DNA of 64,000 bases from Phlebotomus papatasi (lineage: Eukaryota; Arthropoda; Insecta; Diptera; Psychodidae): assembly GCF_024763615.1 (NCBI RefSeq), contig NC_077223.1, positions 4,216,001 to 4,280,000 of the forward strand, written 5' to 3'. Below the pieces are notes generated by a model, which was not told the DNA's origin, searched no databases, and worked only from the letters and a program-made list of their open reading frames with translations. Positions within the stretch are counted from its first letter, which is position 1. Every line of letters begins with the position of its first letter. A program made the translations under genes and the position numbers. This document shows, piece after piece, positions 1 to 11,756 of this stretch.

Positions 1-245
1 TTTTGCAAACTTCAGTGAAAAATATTCCATCTTTTCAGACACAGCTGTCTGGAAAGTCTGGAATGTAGAAAAAAATCTACAGAAAATCGGCAAAATATCT
101 ACGGAAATTCGTCAGAGTGTGCACCAGGATTCGTCATAAAATCTGCAAAAATTTCTGACGAATTTTGTCCCAAGTCCAAATAAAATTCGTAGGAATATCT
201 ACAGATTTCTCGGCAGATTTTCGGCAGAGGTGTAGATATTTTCTT
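1..245. repeat. degenerate repeat rich in CTACAGAAAATC / CTGACGAATTT motifs
   Basis: The first 245 bases alternate forward and reverse versions of TCTACAGAAAATCGGCA-like strings and contain TTCTGACGAATTTTG. Similar motif mixtures (TCTGACGAATTTCTGCAG) occur in repeat L at about 6.83-6.96 and 49.02-49.17 kb, so this is probably a distant or truncated relative. No coding potential was seen. Confidence 0.3.
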
Positions 246-2331
246 GTTGAAGTTTTATTGTTTACTAGAAAAGTTTGTTCAAGAGGAAAAATCGAAAATT
301 TGCTTCAAAAGTCGAAGGTGACTATGTGATTTGCTTGTTCGAATTTCGAAGTGTTTCAAATGTCAACACTGACAGCCGGAATCTCTTTACAATCTCTTTT
401 TAATTTTGTTGATAGAAAAATCAAAGTAATGGGGTTCATAGAGATTCTATCATGTTATAATTTCAACGTCAACGTCATTTTGTGCTATTTATCTTCTAGC
501 CGTGACACTTTCATATAACCAAAACAGGGCTGAGTTAACTACGTCTGTTAAATTATAGAAAGTGTTTAGATCCATATTATGAAGCTCACTTGAAAACATA
601 GTCTTTCCCGACAAAATTACTTTCTAGTACCTTAATACGAAATGATCTGAATTCTTTTTCTAAGCTAAAGATTCTGTCAGAGTTTTTTATGGTTTGCATC
701 TCCAGTAAGTGTCTCGACTAATCGTTTTATTCTTAATGATTTCGAATTACTAGAATGACTCGAATTGGTTGTCCGAATCAGCTCCACTTATCCCTACTAA
801 TACCTTTTTTGTGTCACTTTCTTGTGTTACCTTCGACGACACATATTGCGTGATGGAATAATTTCAGGTGCGTGTGCTTCAGTTTTTTTGTCTTGTTCTT
901 TTGTAAAAGGGTTCTGTTTGATTTTATTGGGAAACCTCTTAACTGGGGAACCTCTTATTATTCTGCTGATTCAAACTTGGAATGACGATGCAAGAGGGAA
1001 GATCGCAATGATGTACCGAAAAAACCACAAAACAATGTTGCATTCTGAAGGATTTTCTCTGGGTAACTTTTATAAATTTCGTGCTTAGCGAAAAGATTGC
1101 GGGATGGAGGGAAGATTTGAGGATTTTTGCAGGCGGCTCACATTAAAAATAGAATCGCGTCAGAGAGATTCTCAAGAAGCGCACACAGGCCAAGAGAATC
1201 TTGTGCCATGGAAGGAGCTGTGCCGATGGAGAGACAAGAACACACGGCTGGATGCTGATGCACGACAAACACCTCTGATGCCCCCTTACCAATGCTCCAC
1301 CAGAACCAGTCTTTTTAATTTGCGTCGTGCACTTTTAGTTGCTTTTTGCCCCATGTCTTTTTTTTTACATTTTATTCCTCTCCTTCACCATTTTTATCTT
1401 GGCGGGATTCGTTCTTTTTTCAGCGCTTGCCAACACTCTACCCTTTGCTCCACCATCCTCCGCAAACATCCTCTAGCTGCATTTTGGTTTATTTCCAGCA
1501 AAAAACACCCAACATATTTCACTTTCGCAGTGCTTCGCGATTGGAACAATACCGATTTTTCCGAGGGGTCTGCAAATCATGAAATATTCATCATTTTCTC
1601 TGAAAAAGGTTAAACAGATTTAATTTTACTGCGCCACGGAAAAATGTCAAAATCTGACAGGGAAAAATACTGTCAATTGTGACATGTTTGAATTTGAATT
1701 TTAACGATAACAAAATTCAATCTGGGAGACTAATGTAATTTGATAGTGCAATAAGAGACTTAAGTTAATGAAAATGTTTTTGGCCTATTTCTTTTATTTT
1801 ATTTATTTTTTTTAACTTGAAGTTTTTATTTTTAAAGAATAGCACAAAATTAGATTTACGGAGAAACTAATATAGAAGTTCAGAATTTGATGATGTAAGT
1901 ACTAAAAAATTAATTTATTATTTAATTCAAAAGTACATCGAAAATTGTATAGGTGAGTTTTTGTTTAAATATTGAGAAAGTTATCCAAATTCTAAAATTG
2001 TTTTAACCGGAATTTTAAACATCGCTCTCTTTTGGTCAAATTAATGAAAATTCTGTAAGATTTTCTTTTTTTTTTAAATCTTTTTATTATTTCATTATGG
2101 GAGAATATTAATCAAAATTTTCCTAACTGTAAAAGATTTTATTGTACGCTGCGACTAAAGTAGTGCAAACCAATTTAAACGAACCATATTTCCCCTTTGC
2201 TTTTTTTTACTTTATTAAAGTCCCATAATTAGAATTAAAATTTACAATTTATGAGTGAAGCGCATTATTTTGTGTATTTTATTATTTTATTATTTTGTGT
2301 ATTGAAAATTTTAAACAGTGCAATTAATGTA
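246..2331. other. no recognisable gene; AT-rich with a GC-richer pocket
   Basis: Mostly AT-rich sequence with homopolymer runs. A GC-richer pocket lies at about 1090-1330 and contains an open frame (1104-1613, plus strand, 169 codons) whose translation has no recognised domain and becomes low-complexity Phe/Leu/His-rich after residue 65. It is not called as a gene. Confidence 0.5.
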
Positions 2332-2339
2332 ATACACTT

Positions 2340-3488
2340 GGGTGCTGGTCAAAATTCCGAAAGTCAAAATCCCTAAAGCTAAAATACCGAACGGCATATA
2401 CTCGAATGAGTAGAAATCTCGAAAAACCAAAATTACGAACGAACCAAAATCCCGAACGCCGAAATCCCAAAATAACGACCACCAAAATCCCGAACGCCAA
2501 AATATCCAAATACTGAAAGCCAAAATTCTGAAAGCCAAAATCCCTAAAGTTAAAATTCCAAACGCCATAAACCTGAATTAGTAGATATCTCGAAAAACCA
2601 AAATCCCGAACGCCGAAATCCCGAAATAGCGACCACCAAAATCCCGAACGACAAAATATCCAAATACTGAAAGCCAAAATCCATAAAGCCAAAATTCCGA
2701 ACACCATAAACCCGAATGAGTAGAAATCTCGAAAAACCTAAATTTCGATCGCGCCAAAATATCCAAATACTGAAAGCCAAAATCCCGAAAGCCAAAATCC
2801 CTAAAGTCAAATTTCCGAACGCCATAAATCTGAATGAGTAGAAATCTCGAAAAATCAAAATTCCGAACGTGCCAAAATCCCAAAATGCCGAACACCGAAA
2901 TTCTGAACACCAAAATCTCGAAATATCGAAAGCCAAAATCCAGAAAACCAAAGTGACTGATGCCACAATTCCGAAGGCTATAAACTCGAATGAGTAGAAA
3001 TCTCGAAAAACCTAAATTCCTAGCGAGCCAAAATCCCGAACGCCAAAATCCTGAAATGCCGAACATCGAAATTACGAATATCAAAATCTCGAAATATTGA
3101 AAGTCAAAATTCCGAACGCCATAAACACGAATGAGTAGAAATCTCGATACACCAAAGTTCAGAACGGGCCAAAATCCAGAAATAGCGACAACCAAAATCC
3201 CAAACGTCTAAATCCCGAAAGCCAAAATCCCTAAAACCAAAATTTCGAATGGCCCAAATCCCTAACACCAAAATTCCGAAACTCCGAACACCGAAATCTC
3301 GAAATACCGAAAGCCAAAATCCCGAGTGGTCAAAATCCTGAAAAGGACAAAGTCATATGGAGAACAATAAGCGGAATTTTTTAAAACCGAAAATTTCTTT
3401 GGTGTCCATCAAAGCGATTTCAATCGTGGAAATATCTACACTTTCAAGAATTCGGGATTTTGACTTTTCGGGGTATTGGCCGGGGCCC
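2340..3488 (-). mobile_element. fold-back element H1 with 15-bp-repeat arms
   Basis: An 8-bp direct repeat ATACACTT flanks the element (2332-2339 and 3489-3496). The ends are imperfectly inverted (GGGTGCTGGTC and, reversed, GGGCCCCGGCC). The left arm (2340 to about 3345) is a degenerate array of a roughly 15-bp unit, GCCAAAATCCCGAAC. The core is about 3345-3450. The right arm is only about 35 bp (TTCGGGATTTTGACTTTTCG). Within the left arm a longer motif, CGAATGAGTAGAAATCTCG, recurs six times from about 2400 to 3145, every 120-170 bp, so there is a higher-order unit. Overlapping open frames on the minus strand (2311-3195) come from the stop-free 15-bp period and encode only Phe-Gly/Phe-Arg-Asp periodic peptides. 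They are not genes. Strand is arbitrary. Confidence 0.8.
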
Positions 3489-3799
3489 ATACACTTGATA
3501 TTGTAGCAGGGCTGTTGAGCCTTTAGGAGTCGGAGGGAAGGAGCCTGTCCTGAGGAAAACTCTTCTAAACCAACGGTACCAATTACCAATAGCTGTTCAA
3601 TTGGTGAAGGGTACTATGACGGCTAACTTCAGAGGCATTATATCGCTATAGACTCCGCCGATAGATGGAGTGTGAGCGTCCGAAGGATTATCCCGAAGGC
3701 GTATATGAATGGAATGGAATTGGAATAGTAGGCTAGGGAGGATGGGTGCTCCAATATTTTCCGGTGTAAGAGTTGTAGCATTCGTGCTACAATACACTA

Positions 3800-4025
3800 A
3801 GAATTAGTGTAAATTAATCGTCTTTTTCATTAAATTTCATAAAAATAAATGACCTTTTCATAAACCTACTCAAAATTTCGGTGAATTTTCGATGGAATTC
3901 GTTGTATTAAACTTTAAAAATTCCAATTGTTTTTTATGTAAGTTCTTCCTGCTATACCTTCGAATTGGTAAAGTGTAAATCTCAACCGGAGAATGTTCTC
4001 AAATTGAGAAGGTTATTACTGAACG
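3800..4025 (+). repeat. right-end fragment of repeat L (L3)
   Basis: Matches the right part of L1 (7015-7130) and L2 (about 49200-49365): shared strings include CCTTTTCATAAACCTA, TTTCGGTGAATTTTC and CTCAACCGGAGA. It ends in GGTTATTACTGAAC, the inverted form of the GTTCAGTARTAAC found at the left ends of L1 and L2. The preceding 3498-3800 holds nothing recognised. Confidence 0.55.
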
Positions 4026-4104
4026 TAAGTATTTCAGCCGACACAATACGATTTGGAAAAATTTATTGTTAATAAATTTTATGGAAATTTACGGTTGTGA
4101 TATA

Positions 4105-4337
4105 AGGTAAAGTACCCTCTAGTCGGCCGGTTTCTCAACTCGGCCAGTGGGACTATTTATTCAATTTACTTAGATTTGTTATAATATGGTTTTACCGATC
4201 TAACATTATAAGGTCTATTATATTATATATAAAGTAAATCAGTGAAAATAGAAATTGACTATAAAACGTTAAAAAAATTGGATAAATAATTCAACTGGCC
4301 GAGTTGAGGAACCGGCCGACTCGAGGGTACTTTACCT
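4105..4337. mobile_element. MITE E, TA-flanked hairpin
   Basis: Near-perfect terminal inverted repeats of about 45 bp begin AGGTAAAGTACCCTC and contain CGGCCGGTT and CAACTCGGCC. TA is present on both sides (4103-4104 and 4338-4339). No coding capacity. This is typical of a Tc1/mariner-type non-autonomous element; the superfamily is inferred from the TA alone. Confidence 0.75.
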
Positions 4338-6140
4338 TATTAGTTTTATTAGTCTAATATCCTTAGTGGAAAATGATGAAAAAGTAGTTTAAGCCTTCTC
4401 TCGGCTAATCCTCAGGTCTGACGAGGCCATAAGTCAAATTTCTTTAATTTATTATTACTTTGTTTTTTTTTTAAATTTATTTATAATATTCTCGAAAATC
4501 ATTTGGGCCATCTTATATTTCAATAATTTCTCTAGTTCATCTGATTTATTTTATCACTTTTCATATGTAATTAAATATTTAATATCAAATAAATGATTCC
4601 ACCGCGTTTCCTGATTGGCTGGAGCTATAGATGCTTCCAAGCTTCAGCCAATCAGCTAACGAATAAAATATTTAATGAGATTTTTTTGGTTTTAGAACTC
4701 TAATTGTTAAAAAAAAAATATAGTAAAAAATCTGAAAAAAATAAATATTTAATTTGTGTTTCATATTTTAAAATTACGAAAATGCTTATATTTTAAATTT
4801 TTTAAACATTGAAAAAATTGAAAAATATAAGTAGTTTTCGTAGTTTTTACGAGATTTACTTCACAAAGTTGTACACAGTTTTTTTTAGATAATAAAAAAA
4901 TCAGTACAAGTTTTTAATTCGAAATGAAAATTTTGTTTAATAAAAAAAAACAATGAGAAAACAGTGTTTTAAAATAAATTTTGGATTAAATTTATTATCA
5001 CTGGATGGATTATTTTAAAGATTACTTTCCAAAGTTCGTAAGACAGGGGACTTTAGTGTTTTTCTCATTTTATTTTAATATTTACAATTGTATGATATAA
5101 AATTGTAAGTTATTATTTATTTGAATTGATTCATTTGAGATAAATGCACAGCTTCCTCAACAACTTTCCATGTAATGCAACTTTGTAGCAGAAGAATGGT
5201 TCAGGTTGAGCTGTAAGAATGGAATAAAATCAAATTTATATTCCAACGAAAGACTATTTGAAAGGAGTGCAGAAAAATAGTGTCTCAGAATTTTAGCAAT
5301 ATCACGATTTTGTATGGATTTTCCCTTCTTTCACTCAATTGTTTTCTCCACAAAAGAACCACGAGGGAAACATAAGAACTTTGGTGAATGAGAAAATTAT
5401 TCTATTTTTTAGTTCTTATGTTGCCATTTCACTCTATAGCATGACTATTTTTGTTCCAATTGTTCAATGATGTGTATTGAAAATATTCAATTTTATTGAT
5501 AATTCAATTTACGGGGTCACTGGCAAGACAAGAAAAATATAATTCATTTCTATGACTAGGTCAATGGTGTTTTCTGTAACGTTTTTTTTTAGTTTTTGTC
5601 ACGTACAGGAAACTCAGGAAATTGCATTTGGTGGTTTATCTTATTCTCTAGGTATTACAGGAAATCCACGGAATGCTGTTATGAGTTAAAATTTTCAGGA
5701 GTATTGCAGAAATTAAATTTTTTAAAGTAGTTTTCAGCATAAACATTCTTATCTCTTTGATGCCACACAAAATTATGAAGCTTTTTTTGTGGGAGTTTGT
5801 AAAAATATCAGATGGCTGGTAAATAAGATTAAAATAAAAAAGAAGCCAATAAAGATAGGGATCGATGTCTTCGGAAGCTCGTTGAGTCCCATCAAAGGCA
5901 AATAACGTCAAATTTATATTATGATACAAACATTACACATTCAAAGAGAAGATGAGGATGATGCAAAATATAGAACTGGATAAGACTTTGCAATACGCTC
6001 GAATTTATTAGTTAACCAGGAACATAATAAGTGAGTGAAATGTACGAAATCTTATTTTACTGCTAATTATTGGATGCGCTTACAGCAGGAGTTTGATTCT
6101 TCTGGGTGTCTCTGCTAAAAGGTAAATGGTACTTTAAATA
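4338..6140. other. AT-rich stretch without gene; small hairpin at 4566-4672
   Basis: No gene or recognised repeat, except an inverted repeat at about 4566-4672 whose arms contain CTGATTGGCTGGAGCT and AGCTTCAGCCAATCAG. The outer parts (ATTAAATATTTAAT-like) also pair. This hairpin may be a small MITE, but no sister copy was seen. Confidence 0.4.
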
Positions 6141-7130
6141 AAAATGGTTCTGTTCAGTAATAACCTTTCGAAGAGACAAAATCACTGGAAAGCCGAGCCA
6201 AACCTATTCGAAACTCTACCGGAAGCCTAAAGTGCAAGTTCACGTACTCGACGCTTTAGCGGTGATTGTTCAGTCATTTCGAATTTCGGTATTCTTGACA
6301 CTGCTTTGACAGTATGCCTTGTTGCAGTTTCCCAGCAAAACTTCGTTCTGTAATTCCGCAATTTTTCTTCTTCTTCCTTTTTTAACGGCCATCATTCAAA
6401 AACCGCACTAGCGATCGTAACGGCAAATAACCAAAGCTATCAAAATTTGTCTCGAATAACCGAAGTCTCAAACTCGTTACCTAATGGCTGCTTCAGAGAC
6501 GGTTATTTCAAATCTATACATTTTATTGGAAAAATTAACGAAAATATACTTAATGAAATGAAAAGAATAATTTTTTCATAAATAATAAATAATTTTAAAG
6601 GCCTCAGCTGAAAATCACATCGTAAATTTTTTTTGTTCTCAAGAAAATTCTTGCACAATTATCAAAAACTGCAGAATTTTCGGTCGGGAGTATGTTGATA
6701 TGTATATCATGAAAATCGTGATTATAAATTCTACCAAGTTGATAAATAATTTCAGAAAAAATATTCCAAGTTCATTTTGACAGAACAACATCTTGAGGAA
6801 AGTGCCGAAAATTCATTAAATTTTCTGTAGAAATTCTGCAGAAAATTCTGCAGAATTTTCATACAACGATCGGATCCACCTTAAGAACAAAATTCTGCAG
6901 AATTATCGACAGTTACATTTTCAAATCTGACGAATTTCTGCAGAATTCTGCAGAATTTGCCGGGTGGATTGCTGCAGAAAGCCGTTTTTTTGTAGAATTC
7001 CAGAATGGCAAAACCTTTAAATTTCAATTTCATTAAAATAAATGTTCTTTTCATAAACCTATTTATAATTTCGGCGAATTTTCGGTGAAATTCGTTAGTT
7101 TAAACTTTAAAAATTCTAACGGGTTTATAT
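6141..7130 (+). repeat. dispersed repeat L, copy L1
   Basis: About 1 kb that aligns in blocks with 48351-49365. Shared strings include CTACCGGAAGCCTAAAGTG, CATTTCGAATTTCGGTAT, CCCAGCAAAACTTCG, CATACAACGATCGGATCCAC and TCTGCAGAATTTGCCGGGTG. The left end carries GTTCAGTAATAAC, inverted relative to the right ends of L2 and L3, which suggests a DNA transposon with short inverted ends. No open frame survives; middle parts differ between copies. Confidence 0.6.
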
Positions 7131-7429
7131 TAGTGCTCATACAAATAGAAAAGAAATAAATTGTTTTTGTTTAGTCATTAAATTGAGATACTGATTTGCA
7201 CAAAGATGAATCTTTCATGTTGTCTCCTGAAAAATGATCGAAAATTAGTTAGCCCCTTGTAATTTCCAAGGAGCGAAATGTAGGCATATGTCCTTCATTC
7301 GATAACCAAGATCAAACCTGAAAAATGTCAATAAACTTTTTTTCCAATATAACTGCTGCCCGAATTAAAAAGTATCCCGATCTTAAAAGAGCCGAATTAG
7401 CGAGAGTTTACTGTACATTCATCTGACGT

Positions 7430-7915
7430 CAAAAAGTTTAATATTTCCTGTTGGCTGATAAGTTAAACTCGTACGTGAACGGTAGATTTTTTTCATCTTG
7501 ATTACAACTTATTTTACAAGACAAAACGTGGTATGAAATACGCCGAAAATTGTGAAAATTGTATTTTTTGTATAAAATTCTGCCAAAAATCCAAATTTCA
7601 TCTTAAAAAAATTCTACCGGTCAATTACGAGTTTAACTCATCAGATATTAGAAAATATTTAGTTTTTTGATTTATGATGAATACAGTCTGAGAAATATTG
7701 TCCACGAAAACACATGTTTTTTTTTCAAAATAAGTCTCCGAAAATCAGGTCCTAACGGCTGAATTTTTAAGATATTTAAATGAAAATTTCAGAAAAAAAG
7801 GTTAAACGTTGTACTTTTATAGGCTTAAGAAATGAAATCAAAATAAATTTTTTATGTTGAGAAAAAAATTAGAGAAAATATGCTGTTTCCAGTCTTTTTG
7901 ACCCACGTAAGTCCT
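7430..7915 (+). repeat. old copy of repeat G (G1)
   Basis: Shares blocks with G3 (54.44-55.17 kb): GCCAAAAATCCAAATTT, a TTTTTTGATTT block, and CCGAAAATCAG followed by ACGG and GAATTTT. Its right end (GACCCACGTAAGTCCTTA) corresponds to the inverted right end of G3 (GACCCATG..CCCCTTAA). The left boundary is eroded. Confidence 0.5.
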
Positions 7916-9867
7916 TAGCTTAAAGGAACGTTACAGTCACCTATGCAAGTAATTGAAGTTCTGAAAAGATCTATTTTATTCACAGTTTTTTTTTGTTTTT
8001 ATGAATACACAGAGAGAAATTTTGAAGTAGAGAGATTTAAGAACATTGGCATCAAAATTAATGTTATTCATAAGTATGTCAAAATCTCTTGAATTTAGAT
8101 CAATTTTGGCATTGACTTAAAATTCTGCTCTAGAAATTATGAAATCGTGGCATTCATTTTGAAAAGCCGAATTTTAGTAACAAATTGAATTGAATCAAGA
8201 GCACTACTTTGTAAATTCTAGATCATTAATCAGTTCAAAAGCATTGTAGTATCAATTTTTGAGCATTATATGGGGGAATCAACACCAAAATGCCCTAAAA
8301 TTAATACAGACAGATAAATACGATTTTTCACAAAGTTTTCTTATTCAGAAATTTGTTCAGAATTGCATCTCTTCAGGGTTTGAGGAGAAAAACTATGATG
8401 TAAATATTACAAAGTTGAATGATTAATTTATATTGCTGTCACTGCAGAGTTCGAGCAACTAAAGCTGCTCACGAAGTAATTCTGTTCTTGAGCTCTATTA
8501 TGTACAGCATTTTACTCATTGTAAGTGGAATTTCATTAAGATGCCTTACTCGCTTTTTGCTCAGCATCTTTGCCACTATTTTAATTGTAACAAGGAAAAA
8601 AATTTTTATTATGTAAAAAAAAATATCCAAGATTGTGCTTTGCAGAAGAAATTTAATAGCTTCTCCTGCTTGCTCTCTTTGCTTCATTGTTGATTTTCCT
8701 TTGGTTTAGTAAATGTAATTTTTGTAAGGGAATTTTGCTTAAAATTTAATAAAGTAAATTTTGAAAGATAGCTTTGGACTTTTGGTAAAAATTATTTGGT
8801 GGGTTTTCCACTTGAGAGAAATTAGAAATTACTTGTCGTGACTTCAAAGACTATTTTACAAATTACTTCAAGAGAGATTAGTTTCACTTTAAGGTGTTTC
8901 AATTGGTAAATTGATCGAATTCCTTGTAATTTTTTTTCTGTTACCATTGAGTACCACTCACCTGGAGGAATAAAAAAAACCTGAACTGAGAAGAAAGATG
9001 AATTACCTTGAAAAATTCTTGAAAAACTCGAGTCGCGTGCAAATTGATCTAGAAATTCTTCAAAAGAATCCAATGATTGAGAGTGAGTCGTGCAGAACTC
9101 AATGAAATATTCTTAAATAATTTGTACTCAATTTAAGTCATTTTTTTTGGAATATGAAGCTCTATTGTAACCCTATTCTGTTTTGATGTTTGGCTTGAAG
9201 TGTTGCAAAAAAAAGCTAAATTAAAAGATTTTTTCAACAAGCATTGCACATCAGAAAATCTTTTTTTTGTTGTTGTTGTAATTCTGTAGCTTAATACAAT
9301 TCAGCCACAAACAATGAATATAAAAATCTCAATAAATTGTTGTTTTCCATCTCCTTTTTCTTCGTATTCCCCATCGAGTCTTTTTCTTCTGCAGCCGAAG
9401 ATGGTGCTAAAAGAAAAAAAAAGAACTTGATTCAAGTGGTGGAACACAGTGATAGAGAGACTGAGAGTGAAACGAGAAAAAAAGAGCTATAAAAATCAAG
9501 AAAATAAAATTCACCATTGCAACTTTTATCTCATCGTCGTGATCTTATATCTTACCGCTGAATCGGTCTTTTATTGACTTTTTTCCAGCCTTCCGTCCTG
9601 CTCACGTGAATTTCTGTCTCTACTCTGGCACATTGATGAAATGCACAAAAAATCTTCTATATTATCTTTTTTTGCTGTACAACTAACCTCTCACTATTCC
9701 CAGGGGGTTCACACGTTGATCATGCGAACAACCCAATGATCAATCTAGATATTTAGAAGTTTGTGACAGGTGTTATAAGGTGTTGTTCACAAAATAAAAG
9801 GTACTAAAATTTCAAAGTACCTTTTTTATTTTACTTTAGTGATACAAAGTATGGTACATACTGGGCG
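7916..9867. other. AT-rich stretch, nothing recognised
   Basis: No repeat family or plausible coding region seen. Short open frames at 8419-8616 (plus) and 8822-9073 (minus) show no domain and are set aside. Confidence 0.5.
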
Positions 9868-10085
9868 TAAACACAAGTAGATTTTGATTCTCCAATAGTG
9901 TCTTGGATAAAAAGGTAAATGAACCTCAATTTGCACAAAAAGTCGTTGATGTTCGAAGAATTCAAATTTAATTTTGAATTTTCATACTAAATTTTCGAAC
10001 AAGGTGGGGAAAATTTATAAAATACTGCACTAAAAAGCTCGCAAAAGAGTTACTCAGTGATTATGAAGTGATTAAATTGGAACAA
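9868..10085 (+). repeat. dispersed repeat S, copy S1
   Basis: About 215 bp highly similar to 56928-57145. Shared strings include AAGTAGATTTTGATTCTCCA, TCGTTGATGTTCGAAGAATT and TTTTCATACTAAATTTTC. A more diverged relative is at about 41940-42150. The S2 copy is followed by the right end of an F-type MITE, so S may be internal sequence of a longer F-related element. Confidence 0.65.
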
Positions 10086-10666
10086 GAACAGTAAGCATCA
10101 CTGTTCTGTTTTTTCCTCACAAAAATGTGAAAACTGACATATTTTGACACTTGAGCACTTCGAAATTCGAACAGGATGTAACTTTAACCACCTTACGAAA
10201 GTATTAAGAAGTAAGAAAGTCTCTTTTTTGGCTTTTAAAATAGATTTTCGAATGAATTTTCTCTTTACCAAACTCTACCTCTGTACAGAAAGAGTCTATC
10301 CTTCCAAATAAATCCAAAGGTATGTTTTTTTTATAGAAGCACTTGGATGCAAATGATCCTTCTTTAACGTACTACATTTCAGGGATCTAAGCAAAGTGCT
10401 CTATGAAGCGATACTGTAAAAATTCCTCAATTCGATCCTTTTTAAAAGAAATTAACATTTAAACATATACTTCAGTAGAGAAAACTCCAAATAATTATCT
10501 AAATAGAACTGTCCACTAAAAGACAAGGAGCAATCACGTTCTATACGATAATTTTGCTATCATAATTATTCGTTATGGAAAATTGAAAATCCGGTATAGC
10601 AAAATGCAAATATTTTATTTTTAACTCTTTTTGCGCGATTTTCATTTGACCCACAATATCGGGCTT

Positions 10667-11303
10667 CACTGTTAAAAATAAAAGGATCAAATTGATCCAA
10701 ATTTGATCTTTTTGCAAATTTGATCATTTGTCTTAAGCAAATACAGTCAGTTTTGTCAGTGAATTGAACAGTTTGTGCGCTTCTTTATCAATACAATTTG
10801 TATAGATATTGGAAACCAAATTAAGGATTGAAGGTTACATGTGAAGATTTCTTAGGAAAGTGTACTGTTAGTTGAGCGTAATAAGAGATTTTCTGTGACC
10901 GAAAATCTCAATTTCTGATGTATAGAACGTCGATCACTTTTTCTTCGGGAAAAACATGGTAAAAACACAAAAAAAACGCCTTCAATACCGGGATAATGAA
11001 ATGGAAAAAGCCCTTGGGGATGCCAGGAATGGATTTAGCATTAGGAAGGTAGCTCGGATATACAATGTGCCGTACGGAACACTGTATGAGATGTTGAAGG
11101 GAACCAGTCCGGAAGAAAGACGTATCGGCGCTTTTGCAGTCCTTTCAAGAGAACACGAGGAATCGCTGGAAGATTGGGTCCTTTCACGGGCTAATGTGGG
11201 TCACCCAATTACCAAAGATCAACTTCTCGACAATTTGCAAATGTATGTAGTGCAGGAATTTGAATATTCCAAACAATTTTGTTGTTGTATTAAATTATTT
11301 TGA
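10667..11303 (+). mobile_element. 5' part of a pogo-like DNA transposon (C1)
   Basis: The left end (10667 onward) begins CACTGTTAAAAATAAAAGG, followed by ATCAAATTGATCC. This is the same terminal sequence as both ends of the short element C2 at 33028-33198. It is followed by about 230 bp of leader and then the transposase fragment starting at 10956. No matching right end was found before element B1 begins at 11336, so the copy is 3'-truncated or interrupted. The link between the terminus and the transposase is inferred from adjacency. Confidence 0.6.
10956..11303 (+). CDS. partial pogo/Tigger-like transposase, DNA-binding half only
   Basis: An open frame of 115 codons. Residues 11-49 read as a pipsqueak-type helix-turn-helix: YRDNEMEKAL, then ARNGFSIRKVARIYNVP and TLYEMLKG. 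Residues 63-95 (LSREHEESLEDWVLSRANVG, then HPITKDQLLDNLQ) read as the start of a CENP-B/Tc5-type DNA-binding domain. In pogo, Tigger and Jerky proteins this pair binds the transposon ends in the nucleus, ahead of a DDE nuclease. No DDE part is present. The last 19 residues do not fit the family. A good splice donor, GTATGT, lies at 11243, so the frame may once have continued in a second exon, or the copy is simply truncated. The family call rests on motif recognition from memory; a domesticated psq/CENP-B gene fragment is the alternative. Confidence 0.6.
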   Translation: MVKTQKKRLQYRDNEMEKALGDARNGFSIRKVARIYNVPYGTLYEMLKGTSPEERRIGAFAVLSREHEESLEDWVLSRANVGHPITKDQLLDNLQMYVVQEFEYSKQFCCCIKLF

Positions 11304-11335
11304 TTGTTGCCTTTAGAAATTAAAGCTAAGTATTT

Positions 11336-11756
11336 AGTGTGCCAAATTCCGGCCAGCTTGCAATTTCGGCCACCTTTTTTGTTCCTCGAATTTCCATGAA
11401 CTTTTATATTTTACGTACTCTAGAGATTATACAATGCAAAAGAATAACAAAAAATGTAGCTTCGACAAACGAGATGATGTGAGAAAGATATTGGAAGAAT
11501 TCCCGAAGGGCAAGGAACTATGAGAATAAAGGTGGCCGAAATAGGGCACCAAAGCTATGTCTATATTTTTATTCATTTTAAAATGTATTAAGAATGATTC
11601 AAGAGTTAATAAAGACGGTAAACTCTTAACTAGATTCCCAACAACACTCTTTCAGGAGAACGAATAAGAAAAACAATTTGTATTTAAAATATTACAGTTC
11701 AAACTTGAGACTTTGACGCTTGCATGCAATTATGCCGAAATTTGGCACACTTACCC
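11336..11756 (+). mobile_element. B-family element B1 (pogo-derived MITE)
   Basis: The right end is GGCACACTTACCC followed by TA. The left end is eroded but keeps AGTGTGCCAAATTCCGGCC. Relatives are B2, B3, B4 and B5. Inside, 11434-11523 is a 29-codon frame starting MQKNNKKCSF and containing DDVRK..LEEFPKGKEL before a stop. This resembles the first helix of a psq-type domain and aligns with the frame in B5. It is read as an internally deleted pogo-type element that keeps the transposase start; it makes no functional protein. Confidence 0.7.

Noticed and set aside
1104..1613. 169-codon open frame
   Set aside because: No domain; the second half is low complexity and an alternative frame overlaps it. 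Chance length in a GC-richer patch is likely.
2311..3195. Four overlapping minus-strand frames encoding Phe-Gly-Phe-Arg-Asp-rich repeats
   Set aside because: They lie in a 15-bp tandem array whose period is a multiple of three and lacks stops in that strand, so all three frames stay open by construction. No promoter, domain or codon signature supports a protein.
2340..3488. Possible CRISPR array
   Set aside because: Units are degenerate, lack constant-length unique spacers, and the sequence is eukaryotic.
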